The notes beneath the pieces were generated by a model. The model searched no databases, was not told where the DNA came from, and saw only the letters and a list, made by a program, of their open reading frames with translations. Position numbers and translations under genes: made by a program. A stretch of 64,000 bases of DNA, from NCBI RefSeq assembly GCF_900142215.1, contig NZ_FRAC01000022.1, positions 62,001-126,000 of the forward strand, in the 5' to 3' direction. This document shows, one piece after another, positions 8,039 to 17,280 of the stretch (position 1 is its first letter; every line of letters starts with the position of its first letter). Source of the DNA: Anaerocolumna jejuensis DSM 15929. GTDB lineage: Bacteria; Bacillota; Clostridia; Lachnospirales; Lachnospiraceae.

Positions 8039-9061
8039 ATGGGAGAAATAAAGATGCTGGCAGACAATCTGCCCAATATACCCTGGCAGGAAAAGCCTGC
8101 GAATGCAGCAGGACCTGTCTGGAGATACTCGGAGAACCCGATTATCGGAAGAAATCCATTAAAAGGGGTAGCCAGAATATTTAACAGTGCAGTGGTACCT
8201 TACCAGGGCAGGTTTATCGGTGTATTCCGCGGTGAACAGACCAATGGTGTGCCCCACCTGTTTTTGGGACACAGTGAGGATGCTATTCACTGGACCTATG
8301 ATGAGGAGAAAATTCCTTTTGTCAATGAAAAGGGTGAGCCATATATGCCAAGATATGCTTATGACCCCAGACTGATAAAGGTCGAGGATACTTATTACAT
8401 TATCTGGTGCACTGATTTTTACGGTGCGGCTTTGGGACTTGCAAAGACAACCGATTTTAAGACCTTTGTAAGACTTGACAATCCCTTTCTTCCCTTTAAC
8501 AGGAACGGTGTGTTCTTCCCCAGAAAGATTAATGGAAATTTCATGCTGTTATCCCGTCCAAGCGACAGCGGCCATACACCCTTTGGTGATATCTTCTTAA
8601 GTGAAAGCCCTGACCTGGTATACTGGGGAAAGCATAAGCATGTTATGACCAAGGGAAATAACCAGTGGTGGCAGACACTTAAGATTGGCGGCGGTGCTGC
8701 TCCTATTGAAACAACGGAAGGCTGGCTTTTATTCTACCATGGCGTGACCGGAACCTGTAATGGCTATGTATACAGCATGGGTGCTGCTATTTTAGACAGA
8801 GAGAATCCTTCTATTGTAAAATACCGTGCCGGTAATTTTATTCTTACACCGGAAGAATGGTATGAAGAAAGAGGCTTTGTAGGCAATGTCGTATTCCCCT
8901 GTGCCACTCTTCAGGATGCTGCGACAGGAAAAATTGCTATTTATTACGGAGCTGCTGACAGCTATGTAGGGCTTGCTTTCACGACCCTTGATGAAATTGT
9001 TGCCTTTGTAAAGGAAAACAACGTAAAAATCGGTGACGATGACTCAATCGGAATCATCTGA
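8039..9061 (+). CDS. Glycoside hydrolase family 130 phosphorylase (beta-mannoside type)
   Basis: A 340-residue five-bladed beta-propeller enzyme of the GH130 family, the phosphorylases that release mannose-1-phosphate from beta-mannosides. Seen: NPIIGRNPLKGVARIFNSAVV near the N-terminus, YAYDPRLIKVEDTYYI containing the Asp of the DPR segment (about residue 111, the likely catalytic acid), FNRNGVFFPRKINGNFML, SRPSDSGHTPFGDIFLSESP, and YHGVTGTCNGYVYSMGAA. The pattern resembles, from memory, the Thermotoga TM1225-type members. No signal peptide, so it acts in the cytoplasm on imported oligosaccharides. AAAGGAG lies 7 bases before the ATG. Together with the downstream ABC importer and GH5 enzyme it suggests use of mannan- or glucomannan-derived oligosaccharides. 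The exact substrate is inferred. Confidence 0.88.
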   Translation: MGEIKMLADNLPNIPWQEKPANAAGPVWRYSENPIIGRNPLKGVARIFNSAVVPYQGRFIGVFRGEQTNGVPHLFLGHSEDAIHWTYDEEKIPFVNEKGEPYMPRYAYDPRLIKVEDTYYIIWCTDFYGAALGLAKTTDFKTFVRLDNPFLPFNRNGVFFPRKINGNFMLLSRPSDSGHTPFGDIFLSESPDLVYWGKHKHVMTKGNNQWWQTLKIGGGAAPIETTEGWLLFYHGVTGTCNGYVYSMGAAILDRENPSIVKYRAGNFILTPEEWYEERGFVGNVVFPCATLQDAATGKIAIYYGAADSYVGLAFTTLDEIVAFVKENNVKIGDDDSIGII

Positions 9062-9375
9062 TTATCCTGTAAGCATTAAATAATCATTCGTAAGAATCCT
9101 GTATGTAAGAAGCCTGAAGGGGCTGCTGCAAAATAGAAAATTTATTCCAGATACCTTGCATAAATTCTTTTATGTATACGATATCCGGTTTAATTATTCT
9201 ATTTTATAGCAGCTCCTTTATTTTGTTCTGTACAGAGGCCAGTAGATTCGCTTTACAAGGGTAATTCACCTATAATTATTATTAAGATATATAAAATCAA
9301 TATTAAAACATACGAATCATTAGTTTTAATGGTTTCGCATAATTTATTAGTTAGGACTGCTTTAGCAGATAAGTG
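9062..9375. other. Convergent intergenic region with a long imperfect hairpin
   Basis: It lies between the GH130 gene and the reverse-strand response regulator. The only structure is the inverted repeat at 9119-9216, probably a bidirectional terminator or a small repeat element; the remainder is AT-rich without a gene. Confidence 0.6.
9119..9216. repeat. 98-bp imperfect inverted repeat with GGGGCTGCTGCAAAAT ends
   Basis: GGGGCTGCTGCAAAATAGAA at the left matches the reverse complement of the right end, GGAGCTGCTATAAAATAGAA. The ends resemble those of the 59967-60158 element and the hairpin at 14396. It is followed by a T-rich run, so it may terminate the GH130 transcript. Confidence 0.7.
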
Positions 9376-10815
9376 CTATTTATTATTGAAAGAAGAAGGA
9401 AGCATTCCGGTATATTTCTGAAAGGTTTTTGAAAAATGGCGGACACTGGAATATCCCACTGCCTCGGCGGCCTGTTTAACAGATAATTCAGGGTTATTCT
9501 GAAACATTTCCTTTGCATGCTCCATTCGGACCTTTGTAACAAAATCAATATATTTCTCACCGGTCTTTTCATGGAATAGCCGGCTTAAATAGGTGGGAGA
9601 TAAATTGAAGCATTCGCTGACATAGGAAATACCCACGTCCTTTGCATAATTTTTGTATACAAAGTCTTTGATCTTTATAATATCGCCGGTGGTCTTAAGA
9701 GCAGTATTTGTACTGGTTATATTTAAGCTGGATATAAGCTCCTGGATAAGGCTGGTATAGCTTTTCGTAGTAAAAGTATGGTTTAAAATGTCGGCTAAAT
9801 ATTGGTAAAATAACTTTTGGTCAATGACAGGGAAGATTTCTGCCATATCCTTATTCCGGTAATATTCCGTAAGCAATTGCTTATAGGTTCCGATATCATA
9901 GGACAGATAACTATCCAGGAGGGTTTCAAAGGCATCATAAAAGCTAAGTATCTTCGGAAGGTCCGGCAGTGTCTCAATATTGGATAAAAAGAGCGGCTTG
10001 CCATTGGAATACAGGACTCGTATTCCGGCAATGTCCTGTATCCGGAGGCTGAGTAAATAGATTCCTTTTATGGTATCTGAATTGCCATAGAAAATGGAAA
10101 TGGCTCCTTCTTCAAAATTATGGCAGAGACTTGCCATAAAATGAGTAACTCGGGAGCTGTTTTCCACGGAACAGATAAAGCATAAATTTCCTGCCGTATT
10201 AAAAAAGAGACAGTGGTTCAATATGGTATTGGAGGGTTTGCAAAACCCGCTGATGGCACCACAGAGCTGCTGCTTCATGATATGCTGGGTTTCCTTTTTT
10301 GTTCTGTTAATGTAGATTTGATACAGGATATAATTTCCCCTGGCGGCAGGAAGAAAGTCGGTATCATCCACGCCGAACTGGTCCGACATATTAAAGGAAC
10401 GGATAATATCGTTGGCAAAGCTTTTGTTGCTTTGAAGAAAAGTTTCCTGCTGGCTTAGGAGGATACGGTTAAAAAGCTGCCGGAGTGTATGAATGTCTAT
10501 TGGCTTAAGGATATATTCAAAGGCAGAGAGGGATAATGCCTGGCGGGCGTATTCAAAGTCGGCATATCCCGATAAAATAATCCATATGGTGAAAGGAGAC
10601 AGGGCCTTACATTGGGACAGTGCTTCCAGGCCATTTAACAAAGGCATTTTTACATCCAGGAAAGCAATGTCGGGGTGCTGCTTCTGGGTTATATAAATGA
10701 CCTCCTGCCCATTGCGGGCATGAAGATAGGTGTGTTCCTGGGGGAAAAGCTCCTCTAACATCGATTGCAGCCCTAAGCGGACCATTTTCTCATCATCTGC
10801 CAGTAAGATAAGCAT
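9376..10815 (-). CDS. AraC-family two-component response regulator (YesN type)
   Basis: About 479 residues. Residues 1-120 are a receiver domain (LLADDEKMVRLG acidic pair, phosphoacceptor Asp in AFLDVKMPLLNG, conserved Lys in ILKPID). A middle linker of unknown fold follows. The last 100 residues are a double helix-turn-helix AraC domain (VSECFNLSPTYLSRLFHEKTG and VKQAAEAVGYSSVRHFSKTFQKYTG). The start at 10833 has no Shine-Dalgarno sequence; AAAAGGAG is 7 bases before the ATG at 10815 (MLILLADDE). It follows the YesM-type kinase by about 60 bp on the same strand. Known YesMN pairs control neighbouring sugar ABC importers, so I infer control of the divergently transcribed binding protein operon. 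Confidence 0.92.
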   Translation of the reverse strand: MLILLADDEKMVRLGLQSMLEELFPQEHTYLHARNGQEVIYITQKQHPDIAFLDVKMPLLNGLEALSQCKALSPFTIWIILSGYADFEYARQALSLSAFEYILKPIDIHTLRQLFNRILLSQQETFLQSNKSFANDIIRSFNMSDQFGVDDTDFLPAARGNYILYQIYINRTKKETQHIMKQQLCGAISGFCKPSNTILNHCLFFNTAGNLCFICSVENSSRVTHFMASLCHNFEEGAISIFYGNSDTIKGIYLLSLRIQDIAGIRVLYSNGKPLFLSNIETLPDLPKILSFYDAFETLLDSYLSYDIGTYKQLLTEYYRNKDMAEIFPVIDQKLFYQYLADILNHTFTTKSYTSLIQELISSLNITSTNTALKTTGDIIKIKDFVYKNYAKDVGISYVSECFNLSPTYLSRLFHEKTGEKYIDFVTKVRMEHAKEMFQNNPELSVKQAAEAVGYSSVRHFSKTFQKYTGMLPSSFNNK

Positions 10816-10876
10816 AATAAATCTCCTTTTCATGATTTCTCAAACGTTCTGAATTCCCTATATTTTGTTTTAGCTA

Positions 10877-12607
10877 TTATTTTAATTCAATCGGAATAAT
10901 AATATAACATTTCGTTGGCTTTTCAATTCCGCCTCCCATAACAAAAAATGCTTTTGGATTAAACAGCTTCAGGCGTTCTTCTACATTTTGAATGCCGACT
11001 CTTTTGGGCGATGAATTGGAAGCAATGAAAGGCAGCCCGGTATTGATTACCGAAATTACTGTCAGGTTATAGCCAAACTTATTTTTAACCTTTATGGCGG
11101 TTAATTGTATCATAATCTTTTTATCCGAAGGCTCCAGGGAATGAACAATGGCATTTTCAATCAGGGGCTGGATTAAGAGCTTGGGAATTTCAAAATCCTC
11201 CAGTCCAGGCTCCACAAAAATCTGAAAGGATAATCTGTCGTCATAGCGGATTTGCTGTAAGGACAGATAGTCCTTTATAAAGGAAAATTCTTTGTTGATG
11301 GTTGAAACAGTAGTGTGCTCACAGGTATACCGGAACAGGTGTGACAGGTTGATAATGGCATTTTCCAGCTGGTTTCTTTCATTGATCCGGTTGAGCGTTA
11401 TAAATAAATTTAAGATATTATATAAAAAATGAGGGTCTATTTCTGCCTGTAATGCCTGATATTCGGCAATTTTTTGACTGATCTGCAATTTGTACTCATT
11501 TTGAATATGGTCATTGATATTTTGTATCATGATATTGAGATTCTCTGATATGGTCTTTATTTCTGAAATGGAGCATAAATCCGTATCGCATTGTATTTCG
11601 GCCTCTCCGGCATTGTATTTGGCCATAACCTGCAGAATCGGGTCAATGGAGCCGGATATCTTCCTTGAGGTAAAATGGAACACATAATAAACAGAAACCA
11701 TCATAAGTAAATAAAAGAAAAGGACAAGCCACAGGCTGACCAGATAGGAGCCATATAAATCCTTTCTGGAGGACAGGTAATAAAAGGTGAAGTTGTTTGA
11801 TTTGTCCGTATAGGAATAGATATCATAGGTGTCTTTTTTACTGGGAAGGACGGTTGTTTTCTTTGTAAGGAGTTTATAATGCTCTGACAAGTCCGCATTG
11901 GTAGAAAAGAGAAATTCACCCGTCGGGGAAAGCAGCAGAATACCTGAGTTTTTACCGATGGATAGCTGGTCCAATAAGGAATAGATAAAATCCATGGAGA
12001 TATCGATAACAATATATCCGAGGTTCTGTTTTTTATCAACATTTTTTGCAACGCGAATAAGAGATATGACATTTTGCCTGTCTATCCCGTTATTCTTAGT
12101 GAATATGACACTGCTGCTGTTTTTTTGCAGTTTCAAATACCAGCCGCTGTTTTTATAATCCGTATATTCCTTGATTTCAAGAGCATTATATTTTTGCATA
12201 TAAAAATATTTATCCGTATTATTGTGGCAGGGTATAAAACCCATACCCACGATATTTTTATTCAGTAAGGTCATATAGCTGTTCAGGGTTTTACTGTAGG
12301 GCTGCAGGTATTGGTTATACAATATCAGATTATCTTCAATGGGAGTGTGATCCAGCATATTGTAAAAATATAAAATATCATTATCAAAGATATAGGATAG
12401 GGACATTACTAAATCAGAATTGATATTTCCTGCCAGGTGGGCAGATAAAAGCTCCAGAGTGTTTTTTTGCTCCTGCTTTTGAAAGGACTGTGTTTTGTTG
12501 ATAAAGGATATAAATAAAAGGCAGATGAGGATAAAGGAAGGTATAAAAAAGGATATAATAAAAGCTTTAAGCTGAACTCTTTTTAAGGAACTTGATTTTT
12601 TAGGCAT
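10877..12607 (-). CDS. Sensor histidine kinase, YesM/LytS-like (His_kinase family)
   Basis: A 576-residue membrane kinase. An N-terminal membrane helix (AFIISFFIPSFILICLLF) is followed by an extracellular sensor of about 230 residues (Cache-like, inferred from size and position). A second helix (YLVSLWLVLFFYLLMMVSVYY) leads to a HAMP-like linker and then the His_kinase segment with the phosphoacceptor in AEIDPHFLYNILN. The ATPase region has the N-box LLIQPLIENAIVHSLEP and the glycine motif RVGIQNVEERLKLF. AAAGGAG lies 9 bases before the ATG. Partner of the downstream AraC-type regulator. Likely senses an extracellular sugar, or the sugar-loaded binding protein, for the adjacent importer; that link is inferred from context. 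Confidence 0.92.
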   Translation of the reverse strand: MPKKSSSLKRVQLKAFIISFFIPSFILICLLFISFINKTQSFQKQEQKNTLELLSAHLAGNINSDLVMSLSYIFDNDILYFYNMLDHTPIEDNLILYNQYLQPYSKTLNSYMTLLNKNIVGMGFIPCHNNTDKYFYMQKYNALEIKEYTDYKNSGWYLKLQKNSSSVIFTKNNGIDRQNVISLIRVAKNVDKKQNLGYIVIDISMDFIYSLLDQLSIGKNSGILLLSPTGEFLFSTNADLSEHYKLLTKKTTVLPSKKDTYDIYSYTDKSNNFTFYYLSSRKDLYGSYLVSLWLVLFFYLLMMVSVYYVFHFTSRKISGSIDPILQVMAKYNAGEAEIQCDTDLCSISEIKTISENLNIMIQNINDHIQNEYKLQISQKIAEYQALQAEIDPHFLYNILNLFITLNRINERNQLENAIINLSHLFRYTCEHTTVSTINKEFSFIKDYLSLQQIRYDDRLSFQIFVEPGLEDFEIPKLLIQPLIENAIVHSLEPSDKKIMIQLTAIKVKNKFGYNLTVISVINTGLPFIASNSSPKRVGIQNVEERLKLFNPKAFFVMGGGIEKPTKCYIIIPIELK

Positions 12608-12630
12608 TGTGAAATTCTCCTTTCCCCTAT

Positions 12631-12660
12631 ATTATAAACCCGCAAGCAGTGAGAACTCAC
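12631..12660 (-). promoter_or_regulatory. Putative yesM-like promoter with palindromic operator
   Basis: TATAAT (12631-12636, minus strand) 24 bp before the kinase start. The 12-bp palindrome GTGAG-AA-CTCAC lies over the expected -35 position, so it may be the binding site of an activator or of the AraC-type regulator. Confidence 0.4.
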
Positions 12661-12950
12661 AGCCGCCTTTGAAGTTCCTGCTCATTTTTAAAAAATTTTC
12701 CGCCCATTTTTTATATTTCCTGCCCATTTTTAAATTTCTCACTGATTTTTAATAAATTTCTTAATTCTTCCTGGTTTTGGTCTCCTGAAAAAAGTATCTT
12801 CCAGATGCCCTTAATAAATACATAACGGCTGCTTCTTTCTTGCAGTGGGCATGAATATTTACAATACCATATTATACAAAATAAAAATGCTTGTACAGTC
12901 TTTCGGAGGATACAGCAAGAAAAGGTACACAAAGCACAAAAATGGATACT

Positions 12951-12978
12951 TTGAATCGAAGCAGGTGAATGTTATAGT
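12951..12978 (+). promoter_or_regulatory. Putative promoter of the sugar ABC importer operon
   Basis: TTGAAT (12951-12956), 16-bp spacer, TATAGT (12973-12978), 47 bp before the start of the binding-protein gene. Confidence 0.45.
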
Positions 12979-13025
12979 AAATTTACTCATGAGTGATATA
13001 AAAAACGAAGAAGGGAAGAGGTCAT

Positions 13026-14351
13026 ATGAAAAAGAGAGTATTGAGTTTATTATTATGCTGTATTTTTGTAGTGACATTGCTGATGGGCTGCAGCTCCAAG
13101 GGAACAGGCAATACAAACACACCCGGGTCCGAGGGAAATAAAGATAACGGCAGCAATGGAAAGGGAGAGAAGGTAACCCTGGAATGGGAGACAACCGCAA
13201 CATCTGAAAAAATACCGGTATATCAGGAGCTAATCGATAAATTCACAAAGGAAACTGGAATTAAAGTCGAATTGGTAACACCGGGAAATGATTATGAAAC
13301 CGTTATGAAAACACGTATGGCTTCCGGAGATTTACCGGATATTTGGGAAACCCATGGCTGGAGCGTCGCACGTTACAGTGAATACTTAATGCCTTTAAAT
13401 GATCAGAAATGGTTCAGCAGAATCGATGAATCCATATTGCCTGTTATTTCGGATAAAGAGGATAACATCTACTGCCTGCCCCTTACAATTGGAGTTAATA
13501 CAATTTCCTATAACAAAGATGTATTTAAAGCTGCAGGGGTGGATGCAAGCGCCATCCGTACCTGGAAGGATTTTGATGATGCCTGCGCTAAAATAAAGGC
13601 ATCCGGTGTTACCCCAATTTTCCTGGGAAACAAAGACAGCTCTACCATAGCACAGCTTTGTGAGGATATTCCTCCGGCCTTTTTAACAACACAGTCCGTT
13701 GAAGATAATCAAAAAGAAGCTTTAAAGAATGGAAAATTTGACTTTGCCAAGTATTGGACACCAATCTCCGAAATGGTGGACAGCTGGATGCAAAAGGGAT
13801 ATTTCAACAAGGATGTTTTGACCTCCGATAACGATGCAGGCTGCCAGGCTCTTGCGAAAGGAGAATGCGGTATGATATTTGGAGGCGGAAATAATATTCT
13901 GTTCGCACGTACCTATAATCCGGATGCAAACCTGGGATACCTTGCCTGCCCGGGAGTAAATGAGGACGATGTTTCCTTTATCAGTATGGGTGAAGGAACC
14001 TGTGTAGGTATGTGGAAAGATACCACCTATCCGGAAGAGAGCAAAAAGTTCCTGGAGTATCTGTCTCAGGTTGAAAATTGTGAAAAAGTCGCAACGAGCA
14101 GCGGAGATATCCCCGGCTTAAAAGATGTAAAAAATGAAGATGCTTATATTACACAGGCTTTCCGCGAAGCACAGACTATGTATAAAGGTGATATAGAATA
14201 CGTTCCGTTATTTGACAGAGAGTATTTACCAAGCGGAATGTGGGATGACCTGGGAGTCGGCATGACGAAGCTGATCATGGAACCGGGCAAAGCAGTGAAA
14301 GACAGTGTGGATTATTTACAGGACGCTTATAACAACAAGATGATAAAATAA
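13026..14351 (+). CDS. Sugar ABC transporter substrate-binding lipoprotein (family 1)
   Basis: A 441-residue extracellular solute-binding protein. It has a lipoprotein signal peptide (MKKRVLSLLLCCIFVVTLLMGC) with the lipobox LLMGC, then a low-complexity Gly/Asn/Ser linker. The mature protein begins with VTLEWETTATSEKIPVYQEL, continues with FTKETGIKVELVTPG, and shows the MSBP-like pattern DLPDIWETHGW. Anchored to the outer face of the membrane, it would deliver oligosaccharides to the two downstream permeases. AGAGG lies about 6 bases before the ATG. A hairpin 45 bp after its stop probably lowers read-through into the permeases, so that binding protein exceeds permease, as is common in such operons. 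Confidence 0.93.
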   Translation: MKKRVLSLLLCCIFVVTLLMGCSSKGTGNTNTPGSEGNKDNGSNGKGEKVTLEWETTATSEKIPVYQELIDKFTKETGIKVELVTPGNDYETVMKTRMASGDLPDIWETHGWSVARYSEYLMPLNDQKWFSRIDESILPVISDKEDNIYCLPLTIGVNTISYNKDVFKAAGVDASAIRTWKDFDDACAKIKASGVTPIFLGNKDSSTIAQLCEDIPPAFLTTQSVEDNQKEALKNGKFDFAKYWTPISEMVDSWMQKGYFNKDVLTSDNDAGCQALAKGECGMIFGGGNNILFARTYNPDANLGYLACPGVNEDDVSFISMGEGTCVGMWKDTTYPEESKKFLEYLSQVENCEKVATSSGDIPGLKDVKNEDAYITQAFREAQTMYKGDIEYVPLFDREYLPSGMWDDLGVGMTKLIMEPGKAVKDSVDYLQDAYNNKMIK

Positions 14352-14395
14352 CTAAAATAACTTAGCGGCTTTCCAATACGAGGGAAGGAAGGATC

Positions 14396-14441
14396 AGGCT
14401 GTTGCAAAATGCAGATATTGTTTTCAACAGCCTTTTCTTTT
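14396..14441 (+). terminator. Intra-operon attenuating terminator between binding protein and permease
   Basis: AGGCTGTTG (14396-14404) pairs with CAACAGCCT (14425-14433) and is followed by TTTTCTTTT. The sequence GGCTGTTGCAAAATG is shared with the fold-back element ends at 59967. Confidence 0.75.
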
Positions 14442-14454
14442 AGGAGTGACATTT

Positions 14455-15324
14455 ATGAGTAAAAGAAATAGAGCTATGAATTTATTTTATATTCCTGCCC
14501 TGGTTTTTATGCTGCTTTTTGTTGCATATCCTTTTTCAGAAGCAGTGAGAATATCCTTTACAAAATGGAACGGATATTCCCAGAACCAAATTTTTATAGG
14601 GCTGGATAATTATAAGAAGCTGTTCACGGATTCCAATTTTCATCTGGCCTTGAAAAATACCTTGATCTATGGATTCGGGAGCGCTTTTTTGCAGAATGCC
14701 TTCGGACTGGCCTTTGCCATATTCCTGAATAGTAAATTTAAGGGGAATTCGATTGTAAGGACAATTATTTATCTTCCGGTTATGATATCCGGACTGATTA
14801 TGGGATATATTATCTCCTTCTTTGTGCAATACAGGGGAGGCGTTATCAATGAAATAATAGGATGGTTTGGAATGGCCCCCATTGATTATATGGCAAGTGG
14901 TGCCCGTGGGGTAATTATCATTACTTTGATTAACAGCTGGCAGTATATTGGAATCAGTATGATTATTTACATTGCCGGCCTGCAGAATATTTCAAATGTA
15001 TATTATGAAGCCGCAGGAATTGACGGTGCTTCAAAATGGCAGCAATTTAAAAATATAACAGTACCGCTAATAATTCCGGCTATGTCAACTGCTGTTGTTC
15101 AAAATATAATAGGAAGCTTAAAATTGTATGATGTGATAATTTCTTTATCAGGGGGCGGACCGGGATTTTCGACCCATTCCCTGTCGACCTACATCAGCAA
15201 CCAGTACTTTAAGGCACAGAATGCAGGGTATTCTGCGGCAGTCGGAATATTTACATTCCTGTTCATCATGATTGTAGCCACTGCCTTTTCCAGATATTTT
15301 ACCCAAAAAGAGGTGGAATTATGA
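14455..15324 (+). CDS. Carbohydrate ABC transporter permease, MalF/UgpA-like
   Basis: A 289-residue inner-membrane permease with about six transmembrane segments, starting with NLFYIPALVFMLLFVAYPF. The cytoplasmic EAA loop that contacts the ATPase is visible as YYEAAGIDGASKWQQFKNITVPL. An in-frame GTG at 14446 overlaps the Shine-Dalgarno; GGAG lies 8 bases before the ATG at 14455 (MSKRNRAMN), which I use. It overlaps the next permease gene by 4 bases (ATGA), so the two are translationally coupled. No ATP-binding subunit gene is in the locus; an MsmK-type shared ATPase elsewhere probably serves it (known for many Firmicutes sugar importers, inferred here). Confidence 0.93.
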   Translation: MSKRNRAMNLFYIPALVFMLLFVAYPFSEAVRISFTKWNGYSQNQIFIGLDNYKKLFTDSNFHLALKNTLIYGFGSAFLQNAFGLAFAIFLNSKFKGNSIVRTIIYLPVMISGLIMGYIISFFVQYRGGVINEIIGWFGMAPIDYMASGARGVIIITLINSWQYIGISMIIYIAGLQNISNVYYEAAGIDGASKWQQFKNITVPLIIPAMSTAVVQNIIGSLKLYDVIISLSGGGPGFSTHSLSTYISNQYFKAQNAGYSAAVGIFTFLFIMIVATAFSRYFTQKEVEL

Positions 15325-16148
15325 GAATGAAAAATCAGTCATCCTGGTGGAAATACCTTGTATCAGCCATTATAATCATTATTTACCTTTTGCCCATATA
15401 TGTACTGGCAGTCATGTCCTTTAAGGACGTTACGGATCAATCAGGCAGGTTAATGCTGCCGGATATCTGGAATTTTAAGAACTACAGCAAGGTTTTTCTG
15501 GAATCGGATTTACTCAGAGCCTTAAAGAACACTGTTGTCATTACCTTTGTTACGGTGGCACTGGAGGTAGTTGTGGCATGTATAGCGGCCTATCCCCTTT
15601 CCAGAAACCGCTCCAAATGGAATAAATTTATCCGTACGGTCTTTATGGGGGTTATGATGATTCCATCCCTGAGTATTCTGGTTGGTGTGTATTCCATGCT
15701 GGTATCCATGCACGCCATATCAACCTATTGGGGAATTATCATTGTATCGGTGGCATTCGGACTGCCCATGCCCATCTATCTGTACACAAATTTCATATCA
15801 ACTATTCCGGTTTCACTGGATGAAGCAAGTGCAATCGATGGCTGCAATGCATTGCAGACCTTTTTTCGGATTATTTTTCCCCAGCTAAAGCCGGTTACAG
15901 TTTCCGTTATTATATTGAACGGTGTTGGTATGTGGAATGAATATGGTTATTCTCTGTATATTTTACAAAAACCGGCTAAGTACACACTGACCTTGATGAT
16001 ATCCCAATACTTTTCATCAAGCTCTGTCAGTGATTTAAATGGTGCGGCGGCAGCAGCCTGTATTGCAATAGCGCCCATCGTCATAATCTACCTGTTTTTA
16101 CAAAAGTATTTTGTAGCCGGACAAATCGACAGTGCTGTCAAAGGATAG
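15321..16148 (+). CDS. Carbohydrate ABC transporter permease, MalG/UgpE-like
   Basis: A 275-residue second permease of the importer, with about six membrane helices. The first is YLVSAIIIIIYLLPIYVLAVM. A periplasmic loop region follows (FKDVTDQSGRLMLPDIWNFKNY). The EAA motif appears as LDEASAIDGCNALQTFFRIIFP. It forms the heteromeric channel with the preceding MalF-like protein. The start ATG lies within ATGA shared with the upstream stop. The GH5 gene follows 12 bp downstream, so the two are almost certainly co-transcribed. Confidence 0.93.
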   Translation: MRMKNQSSWWKYLVSAIIIIIYLLPIYVLAVMSFKDVTDQSGRLMLPDIWNFKNYSKVFLESDLLRALKNTVVITFVTVALEVVVACIAAYPLSRNRSKWNKFIRTVFMGVMMIPSLSILVGVYSMLVSMHAISTYWGIIIVSVAFGLPMPIYLYTNFISTIPVSLDEASAIDGCNALQTFFRIIFPQLKPVTVSVIILNGVGMWNEYGYSLYILQKPAKYTLTLMISQYFSSSSVSDLNGAAAAACIAIAPIVIIYLFLQKYFVAGQIDSAVKG

Positions 16149-16160
16149 GAGGAGCTAATT

Positions 16161-17231
16161 ATGTTATATGAATTATTTGGAAAGGGCATCAATATCGGAG
16201 GCTGGCTTTCCCAGTGGAATTGCGTACCCGTTCCGCCGGTAGAGGAAGAGGAAATGAAAAAGCATTTTCAGGAATTTATCACCGAGGAAAATATTAAACA
16301 AATTGCAGGATGGGGAATGGACCATGTGAGACTTCCGGTTGATTACCGTGTTTTTGAAAAGAGTCCTTCTTCCTTGGAATTTAACAGGGAGGGCTTCTAC
16401 TTTATTGATTTATGTGCCGATTGGTGCCAAAAGTACGGCTTGAATCTTATTTTGGACCTTCATGATATGGAAGGAAATGTTTATGGTGCAATGGAGTCGC
16501 CAATGCCCTTATTAACAGAGGAGGGGCTTAAGAAAAAGTTCTGCCGTATCTGGGAAGAAATCACATTGCATTTCCTGGGTAGAAAAGCACCGGTTATCAT
16601 GTTTGAGCTGTTGAACGAAGTCTCGGATGGCTCCGGATACCTGTGGAACGAGCTATGCAGGCAGGCGGTCAAGGTAATACGGAATATCGATAAGGACAGG
16701 TATATTCTGATAGGAAGCAACGAGCAGAACAGCGCTTTCCGATTAAAGGAGCTGCAATTATGGGAGGATGATAAGGTTTTCTATAATTTCCATTTTTATG
16801 ACCCTCAGGCCTTTACACATCAAAGAGCCCATTTTTCGGAAGAAATGCTTTTGTATAACAAAGAGATTCACTATCCCGGGGAAATTACCGGGTTTACAGA
16901 TTTCCTTTTAAGCAACAGAAAATATATACCCAAATATGCAAGGGTATGTATGGAAGACCGGGTGGACAAAGAGTCCATGAGGCGGCTGTTAAAGGATGCC
17001 TTTGATTTTGTAAAATATACGGACAGAGAACTGTACTGCGGCGAATTTGGCGTTATCACCGCGGCAAGACCCCAGGATGCGGCGGCATGGCTGAAGGATG
17101 TTATGGAATTGCTGGATGAACAAAGGATAGGGCATGCCATCTGGAATTATAAGGAGCTGGATTTTGGCTTTGTCAATATGGAGAATGAGACGGTTTCCAA
17201 TCTTATCATAAAGGAACTATTTGATAAATAA
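16161..17231 (+). CDS. Glycoside hydrolase family 5 enzyme, cytoplasmic
   Basis: A 356-residue TIM-barrel beta-glycosidase. Family landmarks: GINIGGWLSQW at the N-terminus, HVRLPVDYRVF, LDLHDMEGN (His region), the acid/base Glu in MFELLNEVSDG (about residue 152), FHFYDPQAFTHQ, and the nucleophile Glu in LYCGEFGVITA (about residue 294). No signal peptide, so it acts on oligosaccharides brought in by the adjacent ABC importer. GGAGG lies about 8 bases upstream. GH5 covers cellulases, mannanases and glucosidases; with GH130 close by, a manno- or glucomanno-oligosaccharide substrate is plausible but not proved. Last gene of the operon, followed by a repeat-rich region with a perfect hairpin. Confidence 0.9.
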   Translation: MLYELFGKGINIGGWLSQWNCVPVPPVEEEEMKKHFQEFITEENIKQIAGWGMDHVRLPVDYRVFEKSPSSLEFNREGFYFIDLCADWCQKYGLNLILDLHDMEGNVYGAMESPMPLLTEEGLKKKFCRIWEEITLHFLGRKAPVIMFELLNEVSDGSGYLWNELCRQAVKVIRNIDKDRYILIGSNEQNSAFRLKELQLWEDDKVFYNFHFYDPQAFTHQRAHFSEEMLLYNKEIHYPGEITGFTDFLLSNRKYIPKYARVCMEDRVDKESMRRLLKDAFDFVKYTDRELYCGEFGVITAARPQDAAAWLKDVMELLDEQRIGHAIWNYKELDFGFVNMENETVSNLIIKELFDK

Positions 17232-17280
17232 TTAGAAAAACCAAAATAAATATTGTATGGAGTGATTATAATCCTGAGCA

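Larger units (their letters stand above)
12608..13025. other. Divergent control region between the YesM kinase and the sugar-binding protein gene
   Basis: Holds promoter-like sequences for both directions. Minus strand: -10 TATAAT at 12631-12636 with the palindrome GTGAGAACTCAC (12649-12660) where its -35 would be. Plus strand: TTGAAT-16-TATAGT at 12951-12978. Between them are four degenerate copies of CCTGCCCATTTTTAAA (starting near 12676, 12699, 12718 and 12737). A 73-codon reverse frame lacks a ribosome binding site and is rejected as a gene. Confidence 0.55.

Noticed and set aside
12711..12932. 73-codon minus-strand frame upstream of the kinase
   Set aside because: No Shine-Dalgarno, overlaps divergent promoters and a degenerate repeat.
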